64,000 nucleotides of DNA from Thunnus maccoyii (lineage: Eukaryota; Chordata; Actinopteri; Scombriformes; Scombridae). Location of the stretch: the NCBI RefSeq assembly GCF_910596095.1, contig NC_056552.1, forward strand, positions 12,319,111 to 12,383,110. Reading direction: 5' to 3'. The position numbers and the translations under genes are program-made. Below are positions 1 to 12,097 of this stretch, in pieces (the first letter of the stretch is position 1; the number at the start of each line of letters is the position of its first letter). Under the pieces are notes generated by a model. It was given only the letters and a program-made list of their open reading frames with translations, was not told the DNA's origin and did not search any database.

Positions 1-105
1 ACAGGAAGAATGATTACAGCAAGAAAAATAAATTTCAATGTTCATTTGGGCACCTGACTATTGTTTTAAGACAGACTAGAAACATTGTGAACTTGTCCTT
101 TAAGG
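1..105. repeat. End of a TIR-type repeat, cut by the window edge
   Basis: This stretch aligns with 3850-3955, the right end of the palindromic element described below. Shared landmarks are the text around attttaagacagac and the terminal tgtcctttaag. It is a second copy of the same family lying in the vdac2 intron after the 376-149 exon; its other end is outside the window. Confidence 0.7.
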
Positions 106-148
106 TACTCATGCTGCTTGGTTTAAATATATTTATGTCAAAACATAC

Positions 149-1259
149 ACATTGGTGTGAAGCTGGAAGTCTCCAGTCTTGTAGCCAACAGCAAAGTTGC
201 TCTGGGTCATCTTGGATTTGGCTGTGTCAAAGCTCATCTGGTAGCCAGCCAGCCATCCCTCATAGCCAGCCACTGCTACTCCGTGGATGGTAGGACCAGC
301 GAAATCTAGATCCACATCAACACCAGCGTTAATGTACTCCCTTTTATAAGCTGTCTTGACTTTGCCACTCTTCTTGCTGTGAAAAAAGGAGAAAATTAAA
401 ATAAGAAAGTATTTTTAGATCAATCATTTTAGAGTACTGATTTGATAAGTGATATTTTTTCTGCAGCATACCCAGTATTTGGAGAGAATGTAGTGTCAAA
501 AGTAAGTTTCAGCCCTTTGGTGATCTAAAGAAGAAAATAGTTCCATCAGGCATACTTAATTTGGAGCTGTGTCATAGGCAGGGTAATCAGCAGCATGACA
601 GGAGTTTTTAAATTTACCTGATCCTCGACACAAACTTCTGTCCCAAGTGTGTTTTCTGTGGTCCACTTCTCTGTGAACGTCAGCCCATACTCAGCCCACT
701 TGTACTTGGTTTCCAGAGTTCCAGTGACCTTGCTGGTGTCTACGTTGGATGACCCGGATGTCTTAAATTCCTAAATGACAACAATATAACAGGTTGAAGA
801 CGTTCATCCACTTTTGTGCTTGTGTTTATGTTTGAAAATCTGATGATATATCAGGTGATATTTGTTTTTAAACATATACACATGACATGGACAAACATTT
901 TTGCTAAGGATGCATTATCAAACATATTTTTGACATATTGTGATAACGTAAAATTAGCTGATATCATCTGCCATTCTGTACTGTTTATTTACAGTAACAG
1001 CTAAACTCACCACTCCACTTGCAGACTTTGTCTTCACATCAAGCTTAACCAGTCCAAAACCTGCAAGGATAGTGACAGTGAGGAACTAACCACTGGGCTG
1101 GATAATGCTTCTGAGACAGCCATCCTGTCGTCTGAGGGTCAATAAAAACACACTTATAAAACTGCCTTTTAACTTGCTTCCAGTTACCATATCCCTTATT
1201 GAAGATGTCCTTTGCTGATTTTCCAAGGTCTGTGTATGTTGGTGGAATTGCCATTATGC
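149..1259 (-). CDS. vdac2: Voltage-dependent anion channel 2, 5' part of gene (partial)
   Basis: Five coding exons read on the minus strand: 1254-1188 (ATG at 1254; exon begins at 1259 after a ctgttacag acceptor), 1060-1011, 770-618, 524-472 and 376-149. All have GT-AG borders and the phases agree. They encode about 184 residues beginning [18 protein letters not shown], then [18 protein letters not shown], and continue to the FQLHTNV strand. Family length is about 283, so roughly 100 C-terminal residues lie beyond the left edge. VDACs are 19-strand beta-barrels of the outer mitochondrial membrane that pass ATP, ADP and small anions; the first residues form the pore-lining helix. Paralogue 2 is chosen mainly from its place beside samd8; the sequence alone would not fully exclude another VDAC. 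The acceptor just before the ATG implies a further non-coding exon upstream, which I could not place. Confidence 0.93.
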
Positions 1260-1314
1260 CTGTAACAGAAATAAAAATTCAGAGTGTGTAAATGGTGACG
1301 TAGAGACATATCTT

Positions 1315-1591
1315 AAAGGACCAGTGTGTAAGATTTAGTAGCATCTAGTGGAACAGACTTGGCAGAAATGGAATATAATACTCATAAGTATGTTTTAATT
1401 AGAGTATAATCACCTGAAAATAAGAATCACTGTGTCTTTGTTACCTTAGAATGAGCCGTTTATATCTACATAGGGAGCAGGTCCTCTTCCATGGAGCCTG
1501 CCATGTTTCTACAGTAGCCCAGGAGTATTCATTTGGTTGCAATCCGCAACCTCACCACTAGATGCCACTAAATCTTACACACTGGTCCTTT
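1315..1591. mobile_element. Short non-autonomous DNA transposon (MITE-like), about 277 bp
   Basis: The two ends are inverted repeats of about 34 bp that differ at one position: the left reads GGACCAGTGTGTAAGATTTA and the right is its complement. Flanking bases resemble TTAA on both sides, so a TTAA-type target duplication is possible but not certain. No coding capacity. It lies just upstream of the ATG exon of vdac2. Near-identical arms suggest a fairly recent insertion. Confidence 0.8.
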
Positions 1592-3289
1592 AAAGGTTGA
1601 AGATTGTGATAATTAAAAAAAAAATGCATGTTTCAAAATAAATCACTTGTTGATTGAAACTAAACATGTGTGTGGACAAATCAGAAAAACATGCATCTGT
1701 AAACTAGCAAAGGCTTTAAAGGACAAAAGAAAAAGTTCACAACCAGAGCTATAGCTACCACTGGGGACACTGAAGTCATGACCTAGATATCTTTACTGGA
1801 AATGTGGGAATTTTAGCCACCTCGGAGGAGTTTAAATTCTACATATTAAAAAAAAAAAACACATGCTGGTATCTTATAAGGAGATTCTATAATTGTTACA
1901 CTTGATTAATTTGGATCCATATCAAAGACATATAGTAAAAAAAAACATTTTTTTCTGAAAGTCAATTTTTTTTTTTTGCTAAATCTGTGCAAGTATACAC
2001 TGGCAACTGGAAGACCTCTAAATCCTATATACTAAAATAGCATTTTACTTCGTTTTCTTCTATGGACAAACAAAAACTATAATACCAGGAAATAATAAAA
2101 ATAGACAAATAAAAGTCAAACCTATTGGCTGACATAAACAGACTCTACAAGTGTTACACTCAATAATTTGTATTTGACTACTTTTGGACCAATAATAAAG
2201 ACATAACAGTAAAAAAAACAAAAGGGAAACAGTTGAGCGAGTTATGTTTAAAAAAAAAACTATTAACACCAATTATTATCTCATTAACTAGTTATTATGC
2301 AGGGTCACTGGCACACTTCAATCACACGATCTCCATTACTCTCGGTTTCTGATGTCACGTCTCCTCACGGTCAAGGTTAGACGTCGGAAGCTTGAGATTG
2401 AGACACTATTGCCTGCTTAACAGGAACAGGAACCTTAACAATCCAGGGCAAATTACTTGGTGACATTTAGTGCTAAACGTGTGATAGCATACCTTGAAAA
2501 ACATAACTTCATGTGTCTTTTTCTTTACCATTATTAGTGTTCAGTATGAAAATATTTGACAAAGCAGCTGTTTGTAGACTTAATTCTTTGTACCTGAAGA
2601 GATTTTTCTACTAATTAAATGTATACGCAGTTGAGGATTGTCCATTTATGTCATTTTTTTAAAAATTCATGTTCAAATAGGCGTGAACTTTGCCAATGAC
2701 ACGACAAGGAATATTACACAGTCACTGTTACATTATTTTGAGGGAGTTTGAACACATGAGGGTGGTAGGGGGCGTTTTGCAGCTAGCAAATGGGACGTTT
2801 GATAGCCATCTTGCTTGCTGACATTCCAACAAAATTCAAAACTAACAACCTATCGTTACATAATAACACGGCTTACTACTTACCGAGGATTAGTGTTGTT
2901 GGTGGTGTTGCTGTCAACTTGTGCTAGAGGTAAAACAGCAGGAAAAGCGGCAGAGACCGGTGTAGGACGATATGGAGGAGACACCGCGAAAACACCCTCC
3001 TGACCTCGGCGCCGCAGGACCTCAAAAACAGTATAGCTGTTTATTTTGTGCCTGTCTGAAATCGGGGCGAGAGGACTCTTTTGTTACTCTCTGCCAATTA
3101 ACTTCAGTATTTATTATACTATTTAACAACAGTGAACATCATTTAAACGTTAAGCTTGTCATTCGCCAAAGGCAAACATTTGCGTGTTAAATTTATGCAA
3201 GTACACACCGGCAACTGAAAGACCTCTAAATCACCATGGTAACCAATATGAATATATATAACGTTTTTCTCAACTTTTACTTATTTTTC
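1592..3289. repeat. Non-coding mosaic of degenerate direct repeats upstream of vdac2
   Basis: About 1975-2155 repeats imperfectly at 3186-3361; both contain a tgcaagta-cac-ggcaact core followed by aagacctctaaatc and then tggacaaacaaaaa. Within 1790-2270 a smaller unit, with tgttacact and aaagacat followed by an A-run, occurs twice (about 1885-1945 and 2145-2225). A CpG-containing stretch lies at 2930-3080. One of these intervals may hold the vdac2 promoter and non-coding first exon, but I could not identify it. Short reading frames here look accidental. Confidence 0.5.
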
Positions 3290-4155
3290 TCTGATGGACA
3301 AACAAAAATTATAATGCCAGGGAAATATAAAAATATACAAATAAAAATTAAACCTATTATTCATACAAAGTATACATTTATAATTATATTTTCACAGCAG
3401 TCTTATTTTTCAACATTATGATGCCCTTTTTAGTTATGAACTGTCAAAATTGTATGAATTTATGTACCATTTTTCTTACGTGGCTTAAAGGATAAATTCA
3501 CAATTTTTCAAGTCAGATGCACAAAAACATGTTTTCCTCACTGTAATCATTCCTCCTGTTCATACTGGCCATTAAAAGATCCCTGTCTAATGCGCTTTCA
3601 ATGTAAGTGATGGGGGCCAAAATCCACAGTGTGCCCATGCAGTCATTTTGTTAAAAAATGCATTTAAAAGTTTATCTGAAGCTTATATGAGGCTTCAGCA
3701 GACTGAGTTAGTCATATCAAGTCAATATCTGCCACATTTACAGTATTTTTAGCATAAAATTCCCTCTTTGTGTTTCCTTGGACAGTATTTCCCTGTTGAG
3801 CACTTACATTGTAAATGCGTTATGAAGGGATCCTCTAATGGCCAGTATGAACAGGAGTAGGGATTATTGCAAGAAAAACCTATTTAAATGTGAATTTGGG
3901 AACATCACTATTATTTTAAGACAGACTTGAAAATTTGTAAAACATGTCCTTTAAGCTACATAAGAAAAATGCACCTAAGTTATTTTCATAAGAGCTCCAT
4001 GGCCAATATTCACAATTTTGACAGTTCATGACATGAGTCACAGTGCTGAAAAATAAGACTGCTGTGAAAATATAATAATATATTTATAGTTTATATGAAT
4101 AATAGGTTTGACTTTTTTCATATTTCCCTGGAATTACAATTTTTGTTTGTCCATA
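3290..4155. mobile_element. Large palindromic TIR element, about 870 bp
   Basis: The left side (from tggacaaacaaaaatt near 3297 to about 3600) reappears as reverse complement on the right side (about 3835 to 4155, ending aatttttgtttgtcca). Inside the outer arms a second junction, cttaaagga at 3484 and tcctttaag at 3955, marks a 472-bp inner unit that may be a separate element. The middle has no open frame. Its family also occurs at 1-105, and its outer arm at about 2060-2110 and 3290-3360. Confidence 0.65.
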
Positions 4156-5851
4156 GTAGAATGTCTGCTCACCATCAGTGGTTTGTGATTGATTAAAATG
4201 CACAGCAAACATTAGCTTTCAACAAGTTTATGAAGTGTTAAACTCTCATGGCAACGACTTTGCACGGTATCCACTTATGTATATAACACACATCAATTAT
4301 ATGGTTGTGCAGTGAGTGAAAAAGATAAGAAACTGGTCTTTGATTTCAGCTCTTTAATTATGGAAATGACTGAATGAGACATGAAACAAGTATAATGTGG
4401 CTTTGAAGGAGCAGATCAACACAACAGCATCGTTTACTAGGAGAAAAGATGTGTCGTAACCTGTAAACTCCATTCTGAATACTGGTATTTCTAACATGCT
4501 GTAATGACCAAATCAATAACGTCGTCTCTACTACAGTGGCAGGTTTCACTCGATGAAATGTAGAGGCCAATCTGAAATCAACATTACACTTAAAAAGCAC
4601 ATTGTGTTTCAAACAAATAGTTATGAGCAACTGTAAACATATTTCTTCATGTGCATGTTGCTGTAACTTTGTATATAGCATATAAAAATACCTATTGACA
4701 TTTACAAAATGAAATAAATTAATATAAACAAATACATACAAATTTAAGGATCCTTATAAGAACTATTACTACAGATGAATGTTACAGGATTAATATCAGG
4801 GAGAGCTCAAATTGCATTTAAGTCTGGTCATTTACAATGTATAATGATTAAAAAAGCACTATACAACTATCCAACAGTAAACATGGAAAATCTTGAACAT
4901 TTCTACACAGAGAAAACTACTGTAACACTGAACATAATTGGCAAATGGAATTATATTTAAGACAACTGGAAAAAAATCATTCCACGTTTTTGGCAGATGA
5001 AGAATTTTCTTTCCATATTTCTTAATTTTCTCGAATGGGTCTGGTTTAGAAAAGGCAGGTTGTGTGAACTACATAAATAACTGAGTCATATACTGTAATT
5101 TATCACATGATGATTTTCTCTGTCAGCGTTTAATCGCATTGTCAAGCATAAAATCTCAAGGAATGCAAACAAGTAAGATCTGCTTCTCAACATGATGAAC
5201 AATATTTTGCCATACAGACTAGAGCAACGGTGTCATGTAGATCCTTTACATATTGCTTTAACAGTGGTCCATGAGAGTTGCATTTAGTTGTGGAAGGTGA
5301 GACAAAACTTTCAGTCCGAACCTTGAAATGATCAGGTGTTTTAATTGCACAGGAAATGAAAAATGTAAAGGATTATGTGCACTGGTGCCTGAGAATAGTG
5401 TTGATGTGGCTTAATTTTATCATGTACTACCCAAATACTCTTATGTTGCAATTTTAAGTTGGGAAGTACTAAAAAAAATGCAGTTAATGCTACATAAAAC
5501 CCCTCAGATTTAATATAAGCAACCAATCAACGTGATGTATTACCACCGTGCTCACTTTTCAAATTGAGCAAAGGGTGTTGATGGGGTCTTTTAAGAAACT
5601 CCACAGGGTTTTGTGGATTTTATGTAATCCAACTAAAAATGCTGTCAGGGGAAGCGGGCAAGGAGCCAAGTCCCAAAATATGAGAAGGTATGGCTCTGCG
5701 TATTGCATCAGGCCTCAGCGCTGACAGGATCGCATCAGTCGTCTTTGTTGATGAGAGTATCACACACACCGCCTCAGTTGGCAACTTGACAAAAGCAGAC
5801 AAAAAAAAACAGCACAGGCTAAAAATTGTCTGACAGTACCGCCGCCGTTCA
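4156..5851. other. Intergenic region and probable samd8 3' UTR
   Basis: No coding exon recognised. It adjoins the samd8 stop codon and is likely in part its 3' untranslated region on the minus strand; a minus-strand ATTAAA (tttaat at about 4351-4356) could be a distal polyadenylation signal. Open frames here, such as one of 127 codons at 4358-4741, have low-complexity composition and no recognisable domain. Confidence 0.4.
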
Positions 5852-8800
5852 TTATCCGATCAGTCTCCTCATCACAGTGGGTCTAGAGAAGGGCCAGCAG
5901 TACTCGTTGGGGACGGGCCCATTGACGTTGCACTCGAAGAAAGAGAACATGGGGAACCAGATGCGAGCTCGCCGACTCTGCTGGTAGGCTCGAGTGTTGG
6001 CTAGAGTGTGGTAGTACAGGAAGAGTCTGGTAGTGATGTAGAACGCTATGAACACGTCAATGGAGTAGTGTTCATGTGCAGCCAGGATGAAGAAGATGCC
6101 AAAGAGATTGAGGACCCAGGACAATGTGTGAATGAAGTGCCAGCTTCTTGGAGTGTCTGTTTGTGACATAAGAAACAGTAGTTGTGGATAATTTGAACAA
6201 TTGTTTTTATTCTGCTATTTGCTAAACCCCTGTGAAATGTAATATATTCTTGAATGACAGACTATTTCTGTCCAGTTCAAACTAAGGAAGTGTAGCTTTT
6301 AAATTTCAGTTGTAGTACCGAAGAAGACCACTCGGTGGCAACGACTGGACAATGTTTCAAAATATTATTACACTATTTCTTCCTCCACCCCTGACTTTCT
6401 CATGATTTTGTACTTTGACCCTCCTGGGTCTTAGCTTTTAATAACTGGTCATAATTTCTCATGATTTACATGAATGAATGTGGATAAAACCTGGCATCCA
6501 CTGTGACATTTTAAAGATTATTTAAGTCTTTATACCAAGTATAAACAAGAGCTCATGTTTCATTCTTTTTGAGTGTTTTGTGGTTTTAAATCTTGAGTCA
6601 CAAGAAAAAAAAATAAAGATAAGTTAAAATATATTTTGTTTATTTAAAAAAAAGGATCAAAACAGCAAGACTGTGCATGATGTAAACTTTGAATTAATTT
6701 AGTAGTTTGCAGTTGCAGTTAGACTGCAACATAATGAGACAGAATACGCTGAAAAGTTCTTGATGTCACTATAAAAATCAATCCAAGAACACCCTTTTTA
6801 TTTTGCTTTTTCTCTTTTTTTGACTTAAGTTAATAATTGTTGTTAATAATTGTTATTTTTCTGTCAGTGTTGCTCTACAGTATTAACATTACATGTTACC
6901 TGTTCTGTAAGATGCAAGTACAGAGAGAATTGAAGGATAGTAATAATGTTAATGACTGATATTGTTCGAGCAGTTGGTTCAGATTTGTAAATTTGTTTAG
7001 GAGGGTTAGAAATGGTGGGACTCACTTGATTTTTAATCAATTGTCAGAATTCTGTATTTTCTTTTTGTATTTTTGTGAGTCAATAAAAAGTAAAATAAAT
7101 AAATAAATAAATAAAACAGGCCCCTTAGATAACGTCTAGATTAAATTATTAAACCACTAATCATTCACCATTAATACATAAACTGAGGAGCATAAGTGAC
7201 ATTCAGAGTTTCATTTTGAAGTCAAATTCAGTTAGTGTTATTCTTTATTGGTTATCTCAATCTCAAAAAGTTTAAGGAGCTCTTGAAGTAAAAAAAATAA
7301 ATAAATAAGTGCTTCTGTTCTCTACTGAATGTAAATCAAAAATGCATAAGTGACCTCTGAGTTTTCTGACTACAGCATGTCAAGAGAAGCTACTCACACT
7401 CTGTGACAAAGAAGTTGAGTAAGGTAAGGACCACAGTGTGACCGCTGAACATGTAGTCCCCACAGGTATGCACTCCTGTCAGTGTCATCCCAAAACCACT
7501 CCAGATGGCCACGGCCCGTTGCAGTTTGGCCCACATGTCACCGTACATCTAGTAGGAGAGAAGAAGTGAAACACTGATCTTTCAAAGAGGGAAAGATGTA
7601 GTGTTTAAGATATAATCGATTCAAAACTGATCGATAAGTTACCTTTCCCGAGCACTGCAGGTGCTGTCCTGGCACAGACAAGGAGGTGACAAACATGGTG
7701 ATGCAGCGCAGCATAAACACCGTCCCCATGAGGCTGCACATGCGCCGAAGAAGGATGGACCTACAAATCATGAGAACATAACCTTTTAGGGTCATAAGTT
7801 AAGCGACATGCTGTTCATATCAGTCGGCACAATCTCTGAAGTGTCAACAATATACTGATGTGAAAGACAGTCAGGACTCTACCTGTGTTTATGCAGCAGT
7901 AGAACCAGCAGCCAGATGTTACAGAGGATCACTCCACATGCCTCCGCCATGGCAAAGGCCCACGGTATTCTAGGCACACTGTTGAAAAGAGGAAATAAAA
8001 GGATTTAGAAGCATTCAAGTTATTTATCAAGCAAAAATCTCAAAACATTTGCTGGTTCCAGCTTCTCTATCTGCTGCCTTTCTCTGTTTTATATCTCTGA
8101 AAATTGAATATTTTTTGGAATACTGTTTGAACTACAACTTAAGTTCATTTTTAACTATTTTCTGATTTTTCTTCCCATGACAAAAAATATTTATTAAATA
8201 GCAAAACATGCTGTAAACTAATATCACTATATCAAGGCAAAATATGTGAGATCCAAAGTGTCTCAGCATGTTTCATCTCTCCAAACACACACTGGCATTC
8301 GCCTGAAATCAGCTCTCCCAATACACGAAGAAATTCCATGAGCAGCACAAAGCTGGTCCTAAACTATGGGTCACTCTACAAAGTAGGTCACTTAAAAAAA
8401 AAAAAAAACGTCAAAGATATCTTTGAACCAAAGGTAGCCCATCAGGAATATGGGAGGACAATAATAGAAACATCGTACAAGGAAGTAGGGCAGTTATAAT
8501 GTCCACCATCTGGTGCAATATCTTGATTAAGAATATATGCTTTTATTTCGCTCTCTCTTCGTCATTTCACCGCTGACTAATTTTTTGGTTATTTTCTGTA
8601 GCCGAAAAGTCAGAAAAATAATGCTTAAGAGTGTCTAAAAACTAAATGTGAGCTCTAAAAAACTCACCTGTCAAGGAAGATATCTGGCAGTGGAGGGTAT
8701 GTGCGCATGTCAGGCACCCTCTCATGCACTATGACCATGACGAAGGACGTGAACCCAAACACAAACACCACATAGATGGAGCTCAGCACTGTCTTCCAGT

Positions 8801-9224
8801 ACTCTGGATCGAGGCGCCTAGTCTGCTGCTTGTATTTCCCATTAGTGTACTGGTGATACTCCTCTCCCACCGGTGCTGTGTCAGTGCTGTCACAGTCTCT
8901 CCCTGGGTCTCCGTTACACAGCCAGTCCAAAGTGCCTCCGGAGCCTGTAGGAGAGTGGCCGTCAAACGGGAGACCCAGCTCCTCCAACACATCCATGTTC
9001 TGTTTCTGGAGTTTGCGGATCGACACCATCAGCCGCTTGATGTCCCCCAGCACCTTAAGCTCCAGAGGTGGTGAACGGAGGTCATACTCGCTGAGGGCGA
9101 GCAGACTGGTGCCGTCCAGTCGATGCTTGTAGCACAGAAGGTCCACATAGTCACAGAAGCCCTCTTCCTTTAGCCACTTGGCCACATGTTTGGGCGTCCA
9201 GCGACGGACACTCAGTTGGGTCAT
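5852..9224 (-). CDS. samd8: Sphingomyelin synthase-related protein (SMSr), ceramide phosphoethanolamine synthase
   Basis: Five coding exons: 9224-8668, 7978-7883, 7760-7643, 7548-7398, 6156-5852; total 1227 nt, 408 residues, all phases consistent. Residues about 8-75 form the SAM domain ([17 protein letters not shown]). Several membrane segments follow, the first from about residue 152 ([19 protein letters not shown]). The LPP/SMS catalytic triad is complete: H294 in [11 protein letters not shown]337 and D341 in HEHYSID. The spacings of 43 and 4 residues match SMS1 (H285, H328, D332). The C-terminus ends MRRLIG as in mammals. SMSr sits in the ER, makes ceramide phosphoethanolamine and is thought to sense ceramide; the SAM domain mediates oligomerisation. 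The ATG at 9224 was chosen because MTQLSVRRW aligns with the mammalian start and a tttcttcag acceptor lies just upstream at 9243. Confidence 0.96.
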
Positions 9225-10115
9225 TTCCTCCACAATCAGAAGGCTGAAGAAAAGAAAATCAACAGTTATAAGTGCACCTCCAACAACTGACTTCTCCCCT
9301 ACTATCAATATCAGTTCCTTATTGACTTCCTCGCCAACAAAGGAATCTTTTATGCCCTATTAGTCACTTTATTTCCACTGAATCAGCAATACTAAATCCA
9401 AACAAACCACACAAAAACTGCCACATAGACAGAAAATAACTTCACTTTGTGACAAAGTTAGTGATAAACAAGACCATTCCTGCAGGCAAGCTGAGCATTC
9501 ATACCTTGAGCAAATATATGAAGTAAACAAAGGCAAGAATTTGCATTAGTTTACATAGTGGGAACCACACCCTAAACATGTAGGTGAAGGAGCAGACGTA
9601 CAGTATTCCTCAGGCCACACAGTGACTTTAAGACTTTAGTGCTTGTTATAGATGACTTGTTGGTTTTACTCCAATCTGTAATCTTATTAATAGCCGAGAA
9701 TATCCTACACACTGACTGAGGAAATCACGTTTATGCTCACTCCTGGGTCACTGGAAAACTCTACTCCCTAGATTGTCACTACATTCATACAATGCTGTTA
9801 AGGTTAAATTATTCTGGTTTACAAAACAAGCAGAAACTCATAATGGACGGTCATCTGCAATAACAAACGTCACTTGGATGTCAGTAAGATGGGGCCAGGA
9901 GATAATGCCACAACTAAAAGCCTATTAAGTAAAGTAGCAGACCTGCTAGTTAACTGTTAACCACTCACATGCCTAAAGTAAACATGAAAGCAAACGACAG
10001 CATCATCTCCTCTAGCACAACAACGCTGAAGGCTAATTCAGCTCTAACGTTAGCTAACATCAGCTAACAAGCCCTTTCCTTGCTTGATCAATTGGTGTGC
10101 GGTACGCTCACTTAC

Positions 10116-10330
10116 CCGGGCCAAGATGTAACAGGACACGATGCGGAAACTTATCTGGTCACCTAGCTAGCTATATGGCATCTCACAAGAATCTGAAGAA
10201 GTCGCATTAGTGTTTGCTGAAATGACAGGGGCTTGTTGGAAATCATTTCGCCCTGTCTTCGCGCTGGTTAGCATTACTGTTGATAACACAAGGCCGTAAT
10301 GTCCACACAAGCTGCGCACACACATTCGGT
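10116..10330 (-). promoter_or_regulatory. samd8: samd8 promoter and non-coding first exon (candidate)
   Basis: A minus-strand donor, CCCGGGTAAG, occurs at 10116/10115. It would end a non-coding exon that splices to the acceptor at 9243. The surrounding 200 bases contain several CpGs in otherwise AT-rich DNA. The exact start of transcription is not visible. The next gene (dusp13a-like) points away from here, with about 1 kb between. Confidence 0.45.
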
Positions 10331-10627
10331 TATAAAGGGATTGATTCTACCTAAGCAATAGTGACACCTACTGGTGAGAAGACGGCACTGCAGCGCCTTC
10401 GTCAATCAGTGCTGTAACGTTAATTGTGATAGTGAGAAGTATTTTTTTTTAGCAGTTTAAGACCATAAAATGTGAAATCGTGTTTGGACATAAATTGCAC
10501 TTGTTTCTGTTTTTTTGCAGTGTATTTTATTACTATTTTTCCATTATTTTTTCTGCTATTTAATCAAACTGTGGATGCTACAAGCAATGTAGTCCACACA
10601 TTTCATTATTCAACTCACCCCATGCCA

Positions 10628-10680
10628 AAAACAAACAAACAAACAAACAAACAAACAAACAAACAAACAAACAAACAAAC
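10628..10680. repeat. (AAAC)n microsatellite
   Basis: Uninterrupted aaac tetranucleotide repeats for about 53 bases, continuing as an impure A/C-rich stretch to about 10740. The 106-codon frame across it is produced by the repeat and is not a gene. Confidence 0.95.
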
Positions 10681-11308
10681 ACTGCAAACACTGCAAACAA
10701 ACACACAAACATACAATCAAACAAAACAAAACAAAAAACATGAACAAAAAGTAAAAACAGCCCTTCAATTATATACAATGGGCCAAAATTAAAGAATTAA
10801 AGAATATATACATTTTTTATAATAGAACATATGTTCTTTCTGGCATTTTTTGTTTTCCAAATACAAGATAAAAGGTGAACAAAAATCATAAGAATCAGAA
10901 AGTTTGTCCATAATTTTTGTTTTCCAATGACAACTTCTCTAGGAGAAGAAAATAAGACATTTGATCAAGAAATAAATTAAAAGTTGGAGCGGTCTTGTTT
11001 CTCCAACACAACAAAATACATTTTTAAGTAATGGTAATTTTTAATTTATCTAAGTTCAGCAAGGAATTCAATAAAAACAAATTGCAATTTATAAAGATAG
11101 AGCTGTGACTGGAGGTGACCAACATTTAGAATATGGGTCACTGATTTAATTTTAGACCAGGAACACCTGTCCTTGTCAGTACCAACATGGTTGTAGTAAA
11201 GCCTCAAGTTTGAAAATAAATGATGGGAGAATAAATCACACAAATGGTTAGTTTCAGAGTAGCATTTTGTTCTATTTTGTGCTATCTTAAAGGTTCATAC
11301 TGTCAACT

Positions 11309-12097
11309 ATGAATAATCTGCAGGAAGTTAGTGCCGTTTCCCCTGCAACTCCTTCTGTGAAAGACTTGGTGAAGGTTTTGTATGGAGGAAAAAGGTTTGG
11401 TAATCATGTGGATGAAGTTTGGCCTAACCTGTTCATTGGCGACATGTAAGTCTTAACAGGTTATAGCATAAAATTAGAACCCCAGTTTGATGTATTTTGT
11501 ATTTTAAGGTATTTCTGAATGATTTCTTCTGTACACAGGTCAGTAGCCAATGACCGCTACAGTCTGTGGAAGCTGGGAATCACTCATGTGCTGAACGCAG
11601 CTCATGGGAGGATGCACTGTCAGGGGAGTCATGACTTCTATGGATCTGCTGTGGATTATTACGGAGTGCCTGCAGATGACTCACCGTCCTTTGACCTCTC
11701 TCGCTATTTCTTTCCCTCTGCTGAGTATATTCAGAATGCACTTAACACTGCTGGTGGTAAATATCCATCCTGTTGCTTTAATGTCACTCATTTTTATGAC
11801 AGATTGTACAGTCGTCTCCTCAACTCATTCATCTTATTCAGAATAAAATCTGTATCAATTTATGTTTCAGGCTCATTGCAATCTTCCCCTTCTTCTTCTC
11901 TAGCTCGGGTTTTTGTCCACTGTGCAGTCGGAGTAAGCAGGTCTGCCTCCCTTGTCCTCGCTTATCTAATGATCCACCACCGTTATTCCCTACTAGAGGC
12001 CATTAATAAGGTTAAAGAGCACAGGTGGATTTTCCCAAACAGAGGATTCCTCAAACAGCTTCGGGCTTTGGATTTGAAACTACGCGAGACATCATGA
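11309..12097 (+). CDS. dusp13a: Dual-specificity phosphatase, DUSP13A (MDSP)-like, array gene 1
   Basis: Three coding exons: 11309-11445, 11539-11756, 11904-12097; 549 nt, 182 residues. Markers in order: [13 protein letters not shown] (about 33-45), [13 protein letters not shown], the general-acid Asp in [11 protein letters not shown], the catalytic loop [10 protein letters not shown] and the AYLMI helix, ending in [10 protein letters not shown]. This is a complete small atypical DUSP core without a MAP-kinase-binding domain. The [16 protein letters not shown] region and [11 protein letters not shown] resemble human DUSP13A more than DUSP13B. The enzyme should remove phosphate from Tyr and Ser/Thr; mammalian DUSP13A is reported as muscle-restricted. 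Intron phases are 2 and 1, as in the other four genes. Intron 2 (147 bp) is open in frame. An AATAAA lies at 12893. The assignment within the DUSP13 group needs a tree. Confidence 0.9.

Noticed and set aside
4358-4741. 127-codon minus-strand frame between vdac2 and samd8
   Set aside because: AT-rich composition, no domain, and probably within the samd8 3' flank.
8724-9132. Plus-strand frames opposite samd8 exon 2
   Set aside because: Overlap a well-supported conserved exon on the other strand and show no domain.
10472-10792. 106-codon frame rich in TNKQ repeats
   Set aside because: Generated by the (AAAC)n microsatellite; no start context, domain or splice support.
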